From Actinoalloteichus hymeniacidonis (GTDB taxonomy: Bacteria; Actinomycetota; Actinomycetes; Mycobacteriales; Pseudonocardiaceae): DNA of 64,000 nt. The stretch spans positions 2,418,001 through 2,482,000 of the forward strand of contig NZ_JACHIS010000001.1 of assembly GCF_014203365.1 (NCBI RefSeq), given 5' to 3'. Position numbers and translations under genes: made by a program. Of this stretch, positions 17,196 through 27,414 are shown in pieces. Every line of letters begins with the position of its first letter. The stretch's first letter is position 1. The notes under the pieces are model-generated. The model saw nothing but the letters and a program-made list of their open reading frames with translations, searched no databases and was not told where the DNA came from.

Positions 17196-17230
17196 GTGGC
17201 CGCCGCCGGAGTCAGCTCGGCGGCGGCCAC
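17196..17230 (+). terminator. Strong hairpin after the DUF397 pair
   Basis: GTGGCCGCCGCCG (17196-17208) and CGGCGGCGGCCAC (17218-17230) are perfect 13-bp complements with a 9-base loop, 48 bases after the second DUF397 stop. No T-run, as is common in actinomycetes. Confidence 0.7.
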
Positions 17231-17573
17231 GCTCACCCGTGTCTCCTGGAACGCATCGCGCTGCCTAGTACCGGCTCGACCGCAGCGCCCGACATTCGAC
17301 GAAGGTGAAGTTTCCTTTCGTTAGTCGGCACGTCCGAAATTCCGTTGCATTTCGCCCGATATCGCTCCCGAATCATGTCGACTGGCGACCAGAGAAGGTC
17401 GGACGTACGGTCGCGGGCGGTATTGCGGGAAAAGCCGGAAGGGCGTCGATGGTGATGGACGGGGAATCGGCGATGGTCGCAGATCCGGCAGGCCCCAGGC
17501 CGTGTCGTCGAGGAAACCCGCTGTTCAGCAGTGTCCTGCCGCCCATCGAGTCCGACCCGGTGCGGTAACGACG
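17231..17573. other. Intergenic region before the ABC-2-like gene
   Basis: About 340 bases with no supported gene. Short frames on both strands lack ribosome binding sites and family patterns. It must hold the promoter for the 17574-19468 operon, but no clear -35/-10 pair stands out. Confidence 0.45.
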
Positions 17574-18638
17574 ATGCGAAGAATCCTTCCCGGACCGCAT
17601 TTGCCCGCCTTCGTGATCTCATTGATCATCGCGGTCTTCGGCGCGCTATTCGTGGCCTCCTACAGTATTGCGATGGGCGATCCGCATGCCCACGCCGTTC
17701 CGATCGGAGTCGTCGGTGACGCCTCGGACAAGGAACGCTTGCGGGGTGCCATCGATGCCGCGACCGGGGCCCGATTCGAAGCGGTCGACGTCGACTCTCG
17801 GGACGCCGCAGTGGAAGCGATCGGCCAACAGCGGCTCTACGGGGCGCTGCTCATGGGCGAGGACCACGCCGAGTTGCTCATCTCCAGTGCCTCGGGCGCC
17901 TCGATGGCGCGCATCATCGGCCAGGACACCACCGCGATCGAGGCGAGCCTGGGCACCCGGCTGACGGTGCTCGATCTACACCCGTTGAGCCAGAAGGACC
18001 CCGCCGGGCTGGTGCTGTTCTACATGGCGCTGGCCTCGACGATCATCGGTTTCGTCGGCGCCATCCAGACTCGGGTCAACGCGGGTGGGCTGACGTTGGC
18101 GGGCGAACTGGGCTGGGATGCGACCCGGGCGGTGTTGGCCGGTCTGCTCATCTCGGTGACCGTCGGGCCCGCGTTGGGCTTGGAACGCTTCCCGGTGCTG
18201 TGGGTATGGGCGGTGCTGGCGGCCACGATGTTCATCGTCGGCGCGGTATACAGCATCTTCCGAATCCTGTTCGGCAACAGCTGGGGACTGCTGCCCACCT
18301 GGGTGCTGTTCGTCTTGATCAGCAACCCTTCCTCGGGTGGCGTGGTCGCGCCGGAACTACTGCCGTCGTTCTACGAGTTCATGGGCCGCTGGTTGCCGAC
18401 CGGCGCCACCGTTCGCGCCCTGCGCGATCTGACCTATTTCCCCGATGCGATCCACGCCGAGCCGTACCTGGTGCTCGGCTGTTGGCTCCTCGGCGCCCCG
18501 ATTCTCTTCGTTCTTCTTCGGCGCCGACGTTTCGGAACCGGGCCGAGCCGTGCACCCAATAGGGAGAGATCGACGACCAACCCAGAATCCGCCGGAACCC
18601 CGGACACAGGTAACCCCGACGCAACGGAGGCGAGATGA
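17574..18638 (+). CDS. ABC-2-type / YhgE-like membrane protein
   Basis: 354 residues. One N-terminal membrane helix (about 10-33), an extracytoplasmic domain (about 34-150) that begins PIGVVGDASDKERLRGAIDAATGARF, then about five helices (FYMALASTIIGFVGA, VLAGLLISVTVG, VWAVLAATMFIVGAVYSIF, LLPTWVLFVLIS and a last one near 305) and a hydrophilic tail of about 35 residues. This layout is that of ABC-2 permease/YhgE-Pip proteins. No ATPase gene is adjacent. The last four bases overlap the start of the aldo/keto reductase gene. Confidence 0.75.
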   Translation: MRRILPGPHLPAFVISLIIAVFGALFVASYSIAMGDPHAHAVPIGVVGDASDKERLRGAIDAATGARFEAVDVDSRDAAVEAIGQQRLYGALLMGEDHAELLISSASGASMARIIGQDTTAIEASLGTRLTVLDLHPLSQKDPAGLVLFYMALASTIIGFVGAIQTRVNAGGLTLAGELGWDATRAVLAGLLISVTVGPALGLERFPVLWVWAVLAATMFIVGAVYSIFRILFGNSWGLLPTWVLFVLISNPSSGGVVAPELLPSFYEFMGRWLPTGATVRALRDLTYFPDAIHAEPYLVLGCWLLGAPILFVLLRRRRFGTGPSRAPNRERSTTNPESAGTPDTGNPDATEAR

Positions 18639-19468
18639 CCCTTCCCGAACGCACCGTGGCAGGCCACGCACTGCCGATCATCGGTTTCGGCACCTATCGG
18701 CTGACCGGCGCCACCGGCACCGACACGATCGTCGACGCGATCCACGCGGGCTACCGGCTCATCGATTCGGCGGTCAACTACGAGAACGAGGGCGCTGTCG
18801 GCGCGGCGGTGCGCAATTCGGGGGTGCCGCGTGACGAACTGATCGTCACCTCCAAGCTCCCCGGCCGCCACCACGCCGCCGACCAGGCCCGCGCCACCAT
18901 CGAGGAAAGCGTGTTTCGCACCGGCCTGGACCACATCGACCTCTACCTCATCCACTGGCCGAACCCGAAGGTCGACCGCTACGTCGAGGCGTGGGGCGCG
19001 CTCATCGAGGCCCGCCAACGCGGCCTGATCCGGGACATCGGCGTCAGCAACTTCCTACCGGAACACCTGGCACGGCTCACCGCCGAGACCGGGGTGGCGC
19101 CGATGGTCAACCAGATCGAACTGCACCCCTACTTCCCGCAGACCGAGGCGCTGGCCTACCACCGAGAACACGGAATCCTCACCGAATCCTGGAGCCCGAT
19201 CGGTCGGGCGAACGACCTGTTGTCCGACCCGAAGATCGTCTCCATCGCCAACAAACTCGGCATCAGCCCCGCGCAGACCGTGTTGGCCTGGCACATCAAG
19301 GTAGGCGCCATCCCGCTCCCGAAGGCCTCCTCGATCGAACGCCAGCGAGAGAACATCGACCTCGCCGACATCGAACTCAGCGAGGACGACGTCGCCGCGA
19401 TCACCGGACTCGGCTTTCCCGAGGGGCGGACCAACGACCAGGATCCGGCGGTCTACCAGGAGTTCTGA
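18635..19468 (+). CDS. Aldo/keto reductase
   Basis: 277 residues, full length for the AKR5-like family. The catalytic tetrad is visible: Asp in LIDSAVNY, Tyr of the same motif, Lys in VTSKLPG and His in LIHWPNP. The NADPH-binding pattern is LPKASSIERQRENIDL near the C terminus. It reduces a carbonyl with NADPH in the cytoplasm; the substrate is unknown. The ATG overlaps the upstream membrane protein stop (ATGA), so the two are coupled, an unusual pairing. Confidence 0.92.
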   Translation: MTLPERTVAGHALPIIGFGTYRLTGATGTDTIVDAIHAGYRLIDSAVNYENEGAVGAAVRNSGVPRDELIVTSKLPGRHHAADQARATIEESVFRTGLDHIDLYLIHWPNPKVDRYVEAWGALIEARQRGLIRDIGVSNFLPEHLARLTAETGVAPMVNQIELHPYFPQTEALAYHREHGILTESWSPIGRANDLLSDPKIVSIANKLGISPAQTVLAWHIKVGAIPLPKASSIERQRENIDLADIELSEDDVAAITGLGFPEGRTNDQDPAVYQEF

Positions 19469-19600
19469 CGCAGCCCTAGCCGAGTCCGGGTGCGAGGCGT
19501 CGAGTGTGAGTGGCCGCCTCGGCCGGTGCGGCCGTCGAACCGGGCCCCGAGACCGCTGCGCTCAAGCCAGTTGCCGCACACCGTCGAGAAAGGACCACCC

Positions 19601-21334
19601 ATGCGGACCGTCGCCGACACCACCGTCGAGATCCTGCACGAATCCGGTGTTCAACGGATCTACGGAATCGCCGGAGACTCGCTCAACGGGCTCACCGACG
19701 CGCTGCGCCGCGCGGGCACCATCACCTGGCAGGGTGTGCGCCACGAGGAGGCCGCCGCGTTCGCCGCCGCCGCCGAGGCCGCCCTCACCGGGGAACTCGC
19801 GGTCTGTGCGGGCAGCTGCGGACCGGGTAACACCCACCTGGTCAACGGCCTGTTCGACGCCCAACGCAGTCGGGTTCCGGTGCTGGCCATCGCCGCGCAG
19901 ATCCCGGCGGTCGAGATCGGCAGCGGCTACTTCCAGGAGACACATCCGACGGAGTTGTTCCGCGAGTGCAGCGTCTACCTCGAACTGGTCAGTGTGCGCG
20001 AACAGCTGCCCCGCATGTTGGAGATCGCGATGCGCACCGCCGTGGAGCAGCGTGGCGTGGCGATCATCGTCGTTCCCGGGGAGATCTTCCTAGAGGAATC
20101 CGCAGGTAGGCGGCGGTCCACGCCGATCAGGGCGATCCCGAAGATCACCCGACCCGCCGACGCGGAACTGCGGGCCGCCGCCGACGTCCTGAACGCCGCC
20201 AAGCGGGTCACGATCCTCGGTGGGGCCGGGGTCGCGGGTGCACACAGCGAACTGCTGGCCATCGCGGACCGGTTGAAGGCCCCGGTCGTCCACGCGCTGC
20301 GCGGCAAGGAGTTCATCGAATACGACAACCCCTACGACGTGGGAATGACCGGGCTACTCGGGTTCTCCTCCGGCTACGGCGCCATGGAGAAATGCGACAC
20401 GCTGCTGATGCTGGGGACCGACTTCCCCTACCAGCAGTTCCTGCCGAGCAAGGCCAAGGTCATCCAGGTCGACATCCGAGGCGAGCAGCTCGGTAGACGT
20501 GTCCCGCTGGACATCGGGCTCGTGGGCAGTGTCAAGGACACGATCGACGCGCTGCTGCCGCTACTGGACGCCGACCGCGACGAGGAACACCTCAAGACCT
20601 CGCGAGCCAACTACGCCAAGGCCCGCAAGGAACTCGACGCGCTGGCCACCAACGATCGCAACCGCACCCCCATCCACCCGCAATACGTGGCCCGGCTGGT
20701 CAGTGAGCTCGCCGCCGAGGACGCGGTCGTCATCCCCGATGTCGGCTCGCCCGTCGTGTGGGCCTCGCGGTATCTGAAGATGAACGGCTCACGTCGACTG
20801 ATCGGCTCCTTCGTGCACGGAACCATGGCCACCGCCGTGCCGCACGCCATCGGCGCCCAATCGGCGTTCCCGCAGCGTCAGACCATCGCGTTGGCGGGGG
20901 ACGGCGGACTGAGCATGTTGCTCGGAGAACTGTTGACCGTGCGGCAGCACGAACTCCCGGTGAAGATCATCGTGTTCAACAACGCCTCGCTGAACTTCGT
21001 CGAGCTGGAGATGAAATCAGCGGGCCTGGTCAACTTCGCCACCGACCTGACCGACCCGAACTTCGCCACGATCGCCCGGGCGATGGGTTTCCACGCGGCC
21101 AGAGTGGAACAACCCGACAATCTGGAAGCCGCGCTGCGCGCCGCCTTCGCCCACGACGGCCCCGCACTGGTCGACGTGGTGACGGCCCGCCAGGAGCTGT
21201 CGATCCCACCGACCATCACGCCCGCCCAGGTCAAGGGTTTCGGTCTCTGGGCATTGCGGACCATCATGTCCGGGCGCGGCGACGAACTCATCGACCTGGC
21301 CGACACCAATGTGTTCCGGCGGTTGTTCGGCTGA
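19601..21334 (+). CDS. poxB: Thiamine-diphosphate pyruvate oxidase/dehydrogenase
   Basis: 577 residues with the three-domain layout of the POX/acetolactate synthase family: N-terminal Pyr domain (GIAGDSLNGLTDALRR, Glu in RHEEAAAFAA), central FAD-type domain (ILGGAGVAGAHSELL), C-terminal PP domain with ALAGDGGLSMLLGEL and the later NNASLNF, the thiamine diphosphate/Mg site. Length and the GIAGDSLN and KSAGLVNFATDL patterns match PoxB-like pyruvate dehydrogenase (quinone), which decarboxylates pyruvate to acetate. The C-terminal helix may touch the membrane. AAAGGA lies about nine bases before the ATG at 19601. Confidence 0.85.
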   Translation: MRTVADTTVEILHESGVQRIYGIAGDSLNGLTDALRRAGTITWQGVRHEEAAAFAAAAEAALTGELAVCAGSCGPGNTHLVNGLFDAQRSRVPVLAIAAQIPAVEIGSGYFQETHPTELFRECSVYLELVSVREQLPRMLEIAMRTAVEQRGVAIIVVPGEIFLEESAGRRRSTPIRAIPKITRPADAELRAAADVLNAAKRVTILGGAGVAGAHSELLAIADRLKAPVVHALRGKEFIEYDNPYDVGMTGLLGFSSGYGAMEKCDTLLMLGTDFPYQQFLPSKAKVIQVDIRGEQLGRRVPLDIGLVGSVKDTIDALLPLLDADRDEEHLKTSRANYAKARKELDALATNDRNRTPIHPQYVARLVSELAAEDAVVIPDVGSPVVWASRYLKMNGSRRLIGSFVHGTMATAVPHAIGAQSAFPQRQTIALAGDGGLSMLLGELLTVRQHELPVKIIVFNNASLNFVELEMKSAGLVNFATDLTDPNFATIARAMGFHAARVEQPDNLEAALRAAFAHDGPALVDVVTARQELSIPPTITPAQVKGFGLWALRTIMSGRGDELIDLADTNVFRRLFG

Positions 21335-21564
21335 CGACGCTGGGTGAGCTGCGGTGTTCCTTCGGCGAACCCGGACACCGCAGCCGGCCCGCTGTGGATG
21401 TTGCGCCCACCACATTCACCGGCGTGACACGCCCGTATTCCGCCGTGCTTCACCATCGAGTCACCCGATGTTCCGATTGCCGCGACACAGATCAACAAGG
21501 CTCCATGGTGTTGTCACACCTCGTGACGCGTTCTTCCGACATCTTCATCGAGAGGAACCACCAC

Positions 21565-24500
21565 ATGGAGGCCACGCCTCATCCCGCGTCGAGCGCGGGA
21601 GGACCGAGACCCGGCTCCGGCGCCGCACCCCGCCGCGCCGGAAGCACGTTGCGACGGACCATCGGATCCGGTCTCGTCGCAGTACTGGTCGCCGGTCTGG
21701 CGCCACTGGCAACGACGTTGCCCGCCCATGCAGCCGAACTAGACCCGTTCGACGCCGTGGATCCCTTCATCGGCACCGAACTGGACACGACGCAGAACAA
21801 GGGCAACAGCGCTTACGGAAACACCTGGCCCGGCGCCACCGTCCCCTTCGGGATGGTGCAGTCGAGCCCCACCACCTACCGCACCAGCGACGGAGACCAG
21901 AAGGGCGGCTACGAGTACACGGCCGACCAACTGCGCGGCTTCGGCATGACCCGGCTCTCCGGCACCGGCTGCGAAGGCCGTAACAGCGGCTTCGACTTCC
22001 CGATCCTGCCCTACACCGAGACGCTGGTCGACGACACGCTCCCGGTGAACCCCGCAACTGACATCGAGGACTACTACCTCGACTTCGACCACGACGACGA
22101 GACCGCCGAACCCGGCTACTACCGCGTCGACCTGCCTGCCAACGTCGACGTCGAACTGACCGCGACCACCAGGACCGCGGTGTCGGCCTTTGACTTCAAC
22201 GGTCGAGGCACCCGGGACTCCACCCTGTTGCTGGACGTGGCCGGTTCCAACAACCGGGTGTTCGGCAGTGGCGTCGAGATCGACGGCCGCACGGTGAGCG
22301 GCTGGGTCGAGTCCGCCACCGTCTGCGACGAGGGCGGCCGCTACCGGGCGTACTTCTCGGCGAGCTTCGACCGCAACATCAAATCCTTCGGCACCTGGGA
22401 TCGCGACGGCGTGCACCTCGGCTCGACCGGCACCGAGTCGATCAACCCCGACGGCGACGGCAAGCACGCCGCAGGCGCCTTCCTCACCTTCCCTGCGGGC
22501 GCTCGGGTTACCGCCAAGGTCGGGCTCAGCTATGTGAGCATCGACAACGCCGAGGAGAACCGCGAGACCGAGGTCGGCAGCACCCGCTTCGACAACGTGC
22601 GCACCTCGGCCGCCGAGACCTGGCGCGAAGCACTGGGCACCCTGGACGTCCGGGGCGGCACCGCCGAGGAACGCACCAAGTTCTACACCGCCGTGTATCA
22701 CTCGCTGCTGCACCCGAACGTCTTCGACGACGTCAACGGCGAATACGCGGGCTACGACGGCGAGACCAAGACCGTCGCCGAGGGCCGACACCACTACGTG
22801 AACCACGCCGGGTGGGACGGCTACCGCAGCCACGCGCAACTCGTCGCGCTGCTGTTCCCGAAGGTCGGCGACGACATCAACCAGTCGCTCGTCGACATGG
22901 TGGACCAAACCGGTCGCTGGCCCAACTGGCCGCATCTCAACCAGCCGCAGCAGAAGATGAGCGGCGACTCGTTGCAGACGGTCCTCGCCTCGATCGACGC
23001 CTTCGGCAGCACCGACTACGACCGGCAGGCCGCCCTGGACTCCATGGTGGACTCGCAGACCCTGCCCGCCGATGAGACCAACCGCGCGCACGCTCACCAG
23101 TACTTCAGCACCGGCATGATCGAGAACCGGCGCGGCGACTCGGCGACCTCCAAGGTGCTCGAGTACTCGATCAACGACTTCTCCATCGCGCAACTCGCCG
23201 ACCGGCTCGATGACCAGAACGCCTACCGGCAATTCATGGTGCGGGCGCAGAACTGGCAGAACGTCTTCGACGACGAGACCTCCCACATCCGGCCTCGGGA
23301 GCGCAACGGCTTCGACCGGGACTTCGAACTCGGCGAGCGCGGTAACCAGTTCGAGCAGGCCACCGGCTACCAGTACGGCTGGATGGTGCCGCACAACGTG
23401 GGCACCCTCGTCGACAAGCGCGGCGGAATCGACACCGTGACCGCCGCTCTCGACGACCACACCAGCGAACTCGACGCAGGCGTCTATGGCACGGCCGATG
23501 CCTACCTCAGCAATCAGCCCAGCTTCAGCATGCCGTTCGTCTACCACTGGTTGCGGCAGCCGCACCGGACCACCGACGTGCTGTACCGGGCCGTCGAGGA
23601 GATGTACGACACGACCCCGTCCGGCCTGCCCGGCAACGACGACCTCGGCTCGCTCAGCGCCTGGTACGTCTGGGCCAACATCGGGCTGTTCCCCTCGATC
23701 TACGGCACCGCGAACCTCATGGTCAGCGCCCCGATGTTCGAGGGCGTCGAGATCCGCAGCGCCGACTCCGACCGGGCCATCTCCATCGACGCGCCCGGTG
23801 CGGGCGAGGACGGGAAGTACACGGTCGGACTCGACGTCGACGGCGAGGCGACCACCGCATCCTGGCTGCCGGAGGACTTCGCCCAGCGCGGTGGCTCGCT
23901 GCGCTTCGAGCTGGCCGCGACCCCGGGAGGCTGGGGAACCGGAGCCCAGGACGTGCCGCCGTCCTACACCGACGGCACCGACGGCCGCAATAACATCGGC
24001 ATCACCCCCGAGGGGCGAGGCGATCTCGGTTCGCTCGACCTCAGCGACAACTCGCTGTCTCGTGACGCCCTCGCCGACGCCGGTGCCGCGCCCGGTGCCG
24101 AACTGCCACTCGGGGACACCGGGGTCGTCTTCACCTGGCCGGACACCGAACCGGGCGAGCCGGACAACTGGATCCCGCACGGCCAGCGCATCGAACTCGG
24201 CGGCGAGACCGCGACCGGCATCTCCTTCCTCGGCCTGGCCACCAACGGGCCGGCCACCGGGCGCGCCACCGTGGAGTACGTCGACGGCTCCACCCAGGAC
24301 GTGACGGTCGCGTTCACCGACTGGACGCCGGGAACGAACTACCAGTACGGCAACGAACCGCTGGTCACCGCCGTGGGCCGCAACCGGGCCGACGGCAGCG
24401 CGGACACCGCCGAGACCAAGGTGTTCGGTACCGTCCCGCAACTGCTGGACGCGACCAAGCCGGTCGCCTCGGTCACCCTGCCCCAGGGCACCGACCGAGG

Positions 24501-25938
24501 CATCATGCACGTCTTCGATGTCGCGCTGACCAGCAATCCCGACCTGGAGGTCCCGGGCGCGCTGCCGGAGCGCATCGTGTTGACCCCCACCGAACAGCCG
24601 TCGACCTCGCAGGCGATCACCTGGCGCACCGACGCCGCGATCGATCAGGGCGCAGCGGAGATTCGGATGGCCGGCACCGAACAGTGGCGCACCGTCGAGG
24701 CGCGTACCAGCGAGGAACAGGTCAGCGGCGGGCTGCCGACCCGGTCGCACTCGGCCGTCGTGGACGGCTTGGAGCCCTCGACCGAATACGAATACCGGGT
24801 GGGCACCGACCGGTGGTGGAGTGAGGAATACCGGTTCACCACCGCAGGAGCGGCGGGGGAGGAGTTCACCTTCATCCACCTCGGCGACGCGCAGAACGAG
24901 TTGACCGACAAGTGGACCCCGGTCGTCGAGGACGCCTTCGAACGCTTCCCGGACGCCGTCGCCAGCGTGCACGCGGGCGACCTGGTCAACACCGCGGGCA
25001 ACGACGGCGAATGGGGCGAGTGGTTCACGGCGATGGACGGCCAGAGCCAGACGTCCAACGTCATCGCCACGCCGGGCAACCACGAGTACTCGGGCGACGC
25101 CCTGCTGAAGAGTTGGGGCTCGCAGTTCGAATACCCGGCCAACGGGCCCGTCTCCACCCCGGCCGCCGACGACTCGCCCGCCGAGATCCAGCGGGCCGCC
25201 TATGAGGAGCACATGGCCGAGGTGCTCACCGAGAGCGCCTACTACACCGACTACCAGGGCGTTCGCTTCCTGTCGCTCAGCGCCAGCCACCGCGACGCCC
25301 GGCAACTGATGACGCCGCCCGATCTGCCCGCTTGCGAGGTGGACTGCCCGGAACCCGAGCGGTTGTGGCTCGACATCCAGGGCCGCTGGCTGGAACAGAT
25401 CCTCGCCGACAACCCCAACAAGTGGACGGTCGTGGTGTTCCACCACCCGGTGTTCTCCACGGCCGTCGGCCGGGACGAGCCGCTGGTCCGCGAGATGTGG
25501 TTGCCGGTGCTCCAGCGCAACGACATCGACCTCGTGCTGATGGGCCACGACCACACCTACGCCCGGGGTTACGTCGACGCCGATGCCACCGACACCCCCG
25601 GGATCACCACCGGACCGGTGTACGCGGTGTCGGTCGCGGGCCCGAAGTATTACGAGCAGCAGGACGAGGACGACAACATCTGGACCCGCAACGGCGCCAC
25701 GCAGGTCGCCAGGGCCGGCCACACCTCCACGTTCCAGGGCATCACCGTGACCGAGAATCAGATCCGCTACGAGTCGATCGTCGCCGCGAAATGGGACGAC
25801 CAGTCGACCACCGACAAGGAGGTCGGTGAGACGCTCGACGCCTTCACCATCACCAAGTACGACGACGGCACCAAGTACGTGACCGAGGACGGGGTCGACG
25901 TGCCGGCCGGACCGGACGGGGTCGGGCCGACGAGCTGA
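21565..25938 (+). CDS. Secreted GH92 alpha-mannosidase / purple acid phosphatase fusion
   Basis: 1457 residues. A twin-Arg-like N terminus and signal segment (about 28-56, ending in AHA) mark export. Residues about 60-800 are a GH92 exo-alpha-mannosidase: VDPFIGTE, GNTWPGATVPFGMV, TRLSGTGC, HAGWDGYRSHAQL, GNDDLGSLSAWYVWANIG. About 850-985 is a beta-sandwich often found after GH92. About 1002-1095 is a fibronectin-III-like phosphatase N-domain (PSTSQAITWRT), and about 1100-1440 a calcineurin-like metallophosphatase with GDAQ, HAGDLVN, TPGNHEY, FHHPVF and MGHDHTYARG, all metal ligands present. GAGAGGA precedes the ATG; an in-frame ATG at 21505 is the alternative. It may strip mannose and phosphate from phosphomannans or glycoproteins. 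Confidence 0.9.
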   Translation: MEATPHPASSAGGPRPGSGAAPRRAGSTLRRTIGSGLVAVLVAGLAPLATTLPAHAAELDPFDAVDPFIGTELDTTQNKGNSAYGNTWPGATVPFGMVQSSPTTYRTSDGDQKGGYEYTADQLRGFGMTRLSGTGCEGRNSGFDFPILPYTETLVDDTLPVNPATDIEDYYLDFDHDDETAEPGYYRVDLPANVDVELTATTRTAVSAFDFNGRGTRDSTLLLDVAGSNNRVFGSGVEIDGRTVSGWVESATVCDEGGRYRAYFSASFDRNIKSFGTWDRDGVHLGSTGTESINPDGDGKHAAGAFLTFPAGARVTAKVGLSYVSIDNAEENRETEVGSTRFDNVRTSAAETWREALGTLDVRGGTAEERTKFYTAVYHSLLHPNVFDDVNGEYAGYDGETKTVAEGRHHYVNHAGWDGYRSHAQLVALLFPKVGDDINQSLVDMVDQTGRWPNWPHLNQPQQKMSGDSLQTVLASIDAFGSTDYDRQAALDSMVDSQTLPADETNRAHAHQYFSTGMIENRRGDSATSKVLEYSINDFSIAQLADRLDDQNAYRQFMVRAQNWQNVFDDETSHIRPRERNGFDRDFELGERGNQFEQATGYQYGWMVPHNVGTLVDKRGGIDTVTAALDDHTSELDAGVYGTADAYLSNQPSFSMPFVYHWLRQPHRTTDVLYRAVEEMYDTTPSGLPGNDDLGSLSAWYVWANIGLFPSIYGTANLMVSAPMFEGVEIRSADSDRAISIDAPGAGEDGKYTVGLDVDGEATTASWLPEDFAQRGGSLRFELAATPGGWGTGAQDVPPSYTDGTDGRNNIGITPEGRGDLGSLDLSDNSLSRDALADAGAAPGAELPLGDTGVVFTWPDTEPGEPDNWIPHGQRIELGGETATGISFLGLATNGPATGRATVEYVDGSTQDVTVAFTDWTPGTNYQYGNEPLVTAVGRNRADGSADTAETKVFGTVPQLLDATKPVASVTLPQGTDRGIMHVFDVALTSNPDLEVPGALPERIVLTPTEQPSTSQAITWRTDAAIDQGAAEIRMAGTEQWRTVEARTSEEQVSGGLPTRSHSAVVDGLEPSTEYEYRVGTDRWWSEEYRFTTAGAAGEEFTFIHLGDAQNELTDKWTPVVEDAFERFPDAVASVHAGDLVNTAGNDGEWGEWFTAMDGQSQTSNVIATPGNHEYSGDALLKSWGSQFEYPANGPVSTPAADDSPAEIQRAAYEEHMAEVLTESAYYTDYQGVRFLSLSASHRDARQLMTPPDLPACEVDCPEPERLWLDIQGRWLEQILADNPNKWTVVVFHHPVFSTAVGRDEPLVREMWLPVLQRNDIDLVLMGHDHTYARGYVDADATDTPGITTGPVYAVSVAGPKYYEQQDEDDNIWTRNGATQVARAGHTSTFQGITVTENQIRYESIVAAKWDDQSTTDKEVGETLDAFTITKYDDGTKYVTEDGVDVPAGPDGVGPTS

Positions 25939-25979
25939 CCGACCCGGCCCGCTTCGGTGGGTCGTGCCACCGCCGGACG

Positions 25980-26014
25980 ACGCCGGTGTGCTCCCGAGCG
26001 GAGCGCACCGGCGT
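25980..26014 (+). terminator. Terminator of the GH92-phosphatase gene
   Basis: A 15-base stem (ACGCCGGTGTGCTCC with GGAGCGCACCGGCGT, one G-U pair) with a 5-base loop, 42 bases after the stop, followed by TCGTCTTC. Confidence 0.75.
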
Positions 26015-26191
26015 TCGTCTTCCCGCGTGGGTGCATGGTGAACACTGACGAGACGGACGGACTCGGCCGCCACCGCGATCTCGTCCCGGCCGCGACGGAC
26101 AGCGATCACCGTTGCCATTCGGCGGGGTCGCCGGCGCCGACCGGGTTCGTCGAGTGAACCGCGTCCGACGATCGTTGAAGAGGTTGATTCC

Positions 26192-27371
26192 GTGGCTGTG
26201 ATCGAACCCTGGGCCCGGTGGGCACCCTCATCCTCGCCGCAGGCGGCCGTGACGAGCAGATCGTCGAGGCCATCGACGAGATCGGTCTCGCCGCTACCGC
26301 CGAGGTGGTCCACGCCGAGATCCTGCTGCGACTCACCCCGCCACAGCTGGATCGGCTCGTGCGGGTGCAGCTCGAACTCCGCCACGGCACCGAGCGATCC
26401 GACGCCATCCTCGTCTTCGACGGGGAGTCCGTCACCGCCGAACCGGGCCGGATCGAGGACGAGGCGCAACAGCCGACCGTGCGCTACGACCTCTACGACG
26501 TCGTCCGCAGCCTCTTCGGACCCGGCGAATCGAACACGCCGAGCCGCAACGTGGTGCTGAGCATGCCGAAGATGCATTCGTGGGCCGAGGGCGCCGACTG
26601 GGCGTTGATGCAGGCCCGCAGCACCTCCGCCGTCATCGCCGCCATCGCGGACCGGCCCACCGACCTCGGCGCGCTCTCGCTGGCCAACGGCTCCGACAAA
26701 TGGGGCGGCTGCACTACTACACCCCGCACTACGAGCGTTATCTCGCCACTTTCACCGACACCCCCGTGCGCCTGCTGGAGATCGGCATCGGCGGCTACCA
26801 GGAGCCGAACATCGGCGGCGGCGGGCTGCGGATGTGGCGGCGTTACTTCCGCCGAGGCCTGATCACCGGACTGGACATCCACGCCAAACACGGGCTGGAA
26901 GGACCGCGAATCCGCACCGTGCAGGGCGATCAGACCGATCCGGAGCTGGCGGCGGTCCTGGGCGCGGAAGTAGGCCCCTTCGACATCGTGGTCGACGACG
27001 GCAGCCACCGCAGCGAAGACGTGATCGCCAGCTTCCACCTACTGTTCCCGCACGTACGGGCGGGTGGCTTCTACGTCATCGAGGATCTGCAGACCTCCTA
27101 CTGGCCGGACTTCGGCGGCAGCAACACCGAGTTCAACGACGAGAACACCACCGTCGGCTTCCTCAAGACACTCCTCGACGGCCTGCACCATGCGGAGTAC
27201 GAGCAGGCACCGGGCTTCGAGCCGAGCTACGCGGACCGCACCGTGGCCGGGGTGTACTTCCACCGCAACGTGGTCTTCATCGAGAAGGGACTCACCACCG
27301 AGGAAGGCCTACCGATGCGGCGCGTGCAGCCGAAAGCCGAACCGGAGCCGTTGCCTGCCACGGATCGGTGA
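26192..27371 (+). pseudogene. MycE/TylF-like sugar O-methyltransferase, frameshifted
   Basis: Two adjacent frames together give one methyltransferase of about 390 residues. The first (from GTG 26218, or GTG 26192 in another frame with GAAGAGG upstream) gives the N-terminal domain up to GSDKWG near 26705. The second continues directly with LHYYTPHYERYL, LLEIGIGGYQ, GLRMWRRYF, GLDIHAK, TVQGDQTDPE, VDDGSH and GFYVIEDLQTSYW, the MycE/macrocin-type methyltransferase core with its Mg site. Adding one base at about 26704-26708 restores GSDKWGG-LHYYTPHY, as expected in the family. So either the gene is broken by a 1-base deletion or the sequence has an error. A second 1-base loss near 26211-26218 is possible if GTG 26192 is the true start. 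No glycosyltransferase is nearby. Confidence 0.75.
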
Positions 27372-27414
27372 GGCGGCTGGTTGAGTGACCTCCGCCAGGG
27401 TCGGTGACGCTGGC

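Noticed and set aside
21739..26577. Very long minus-strand open frame of about 1600 codons
   Set aside because: It lies opposite the GH92-phosphatase gene, has Val/Gly/Arg-rich composition typical of the antisense of GC-rich genes, and shows no domain patterns.
27361..27414. Additional degenerate CRISPR repeat at the left end of the array
   Set aside because: CCTCCGCCAGGG and GGTGACGCTGG share a few bases but no 61-base spacing or repeat core.
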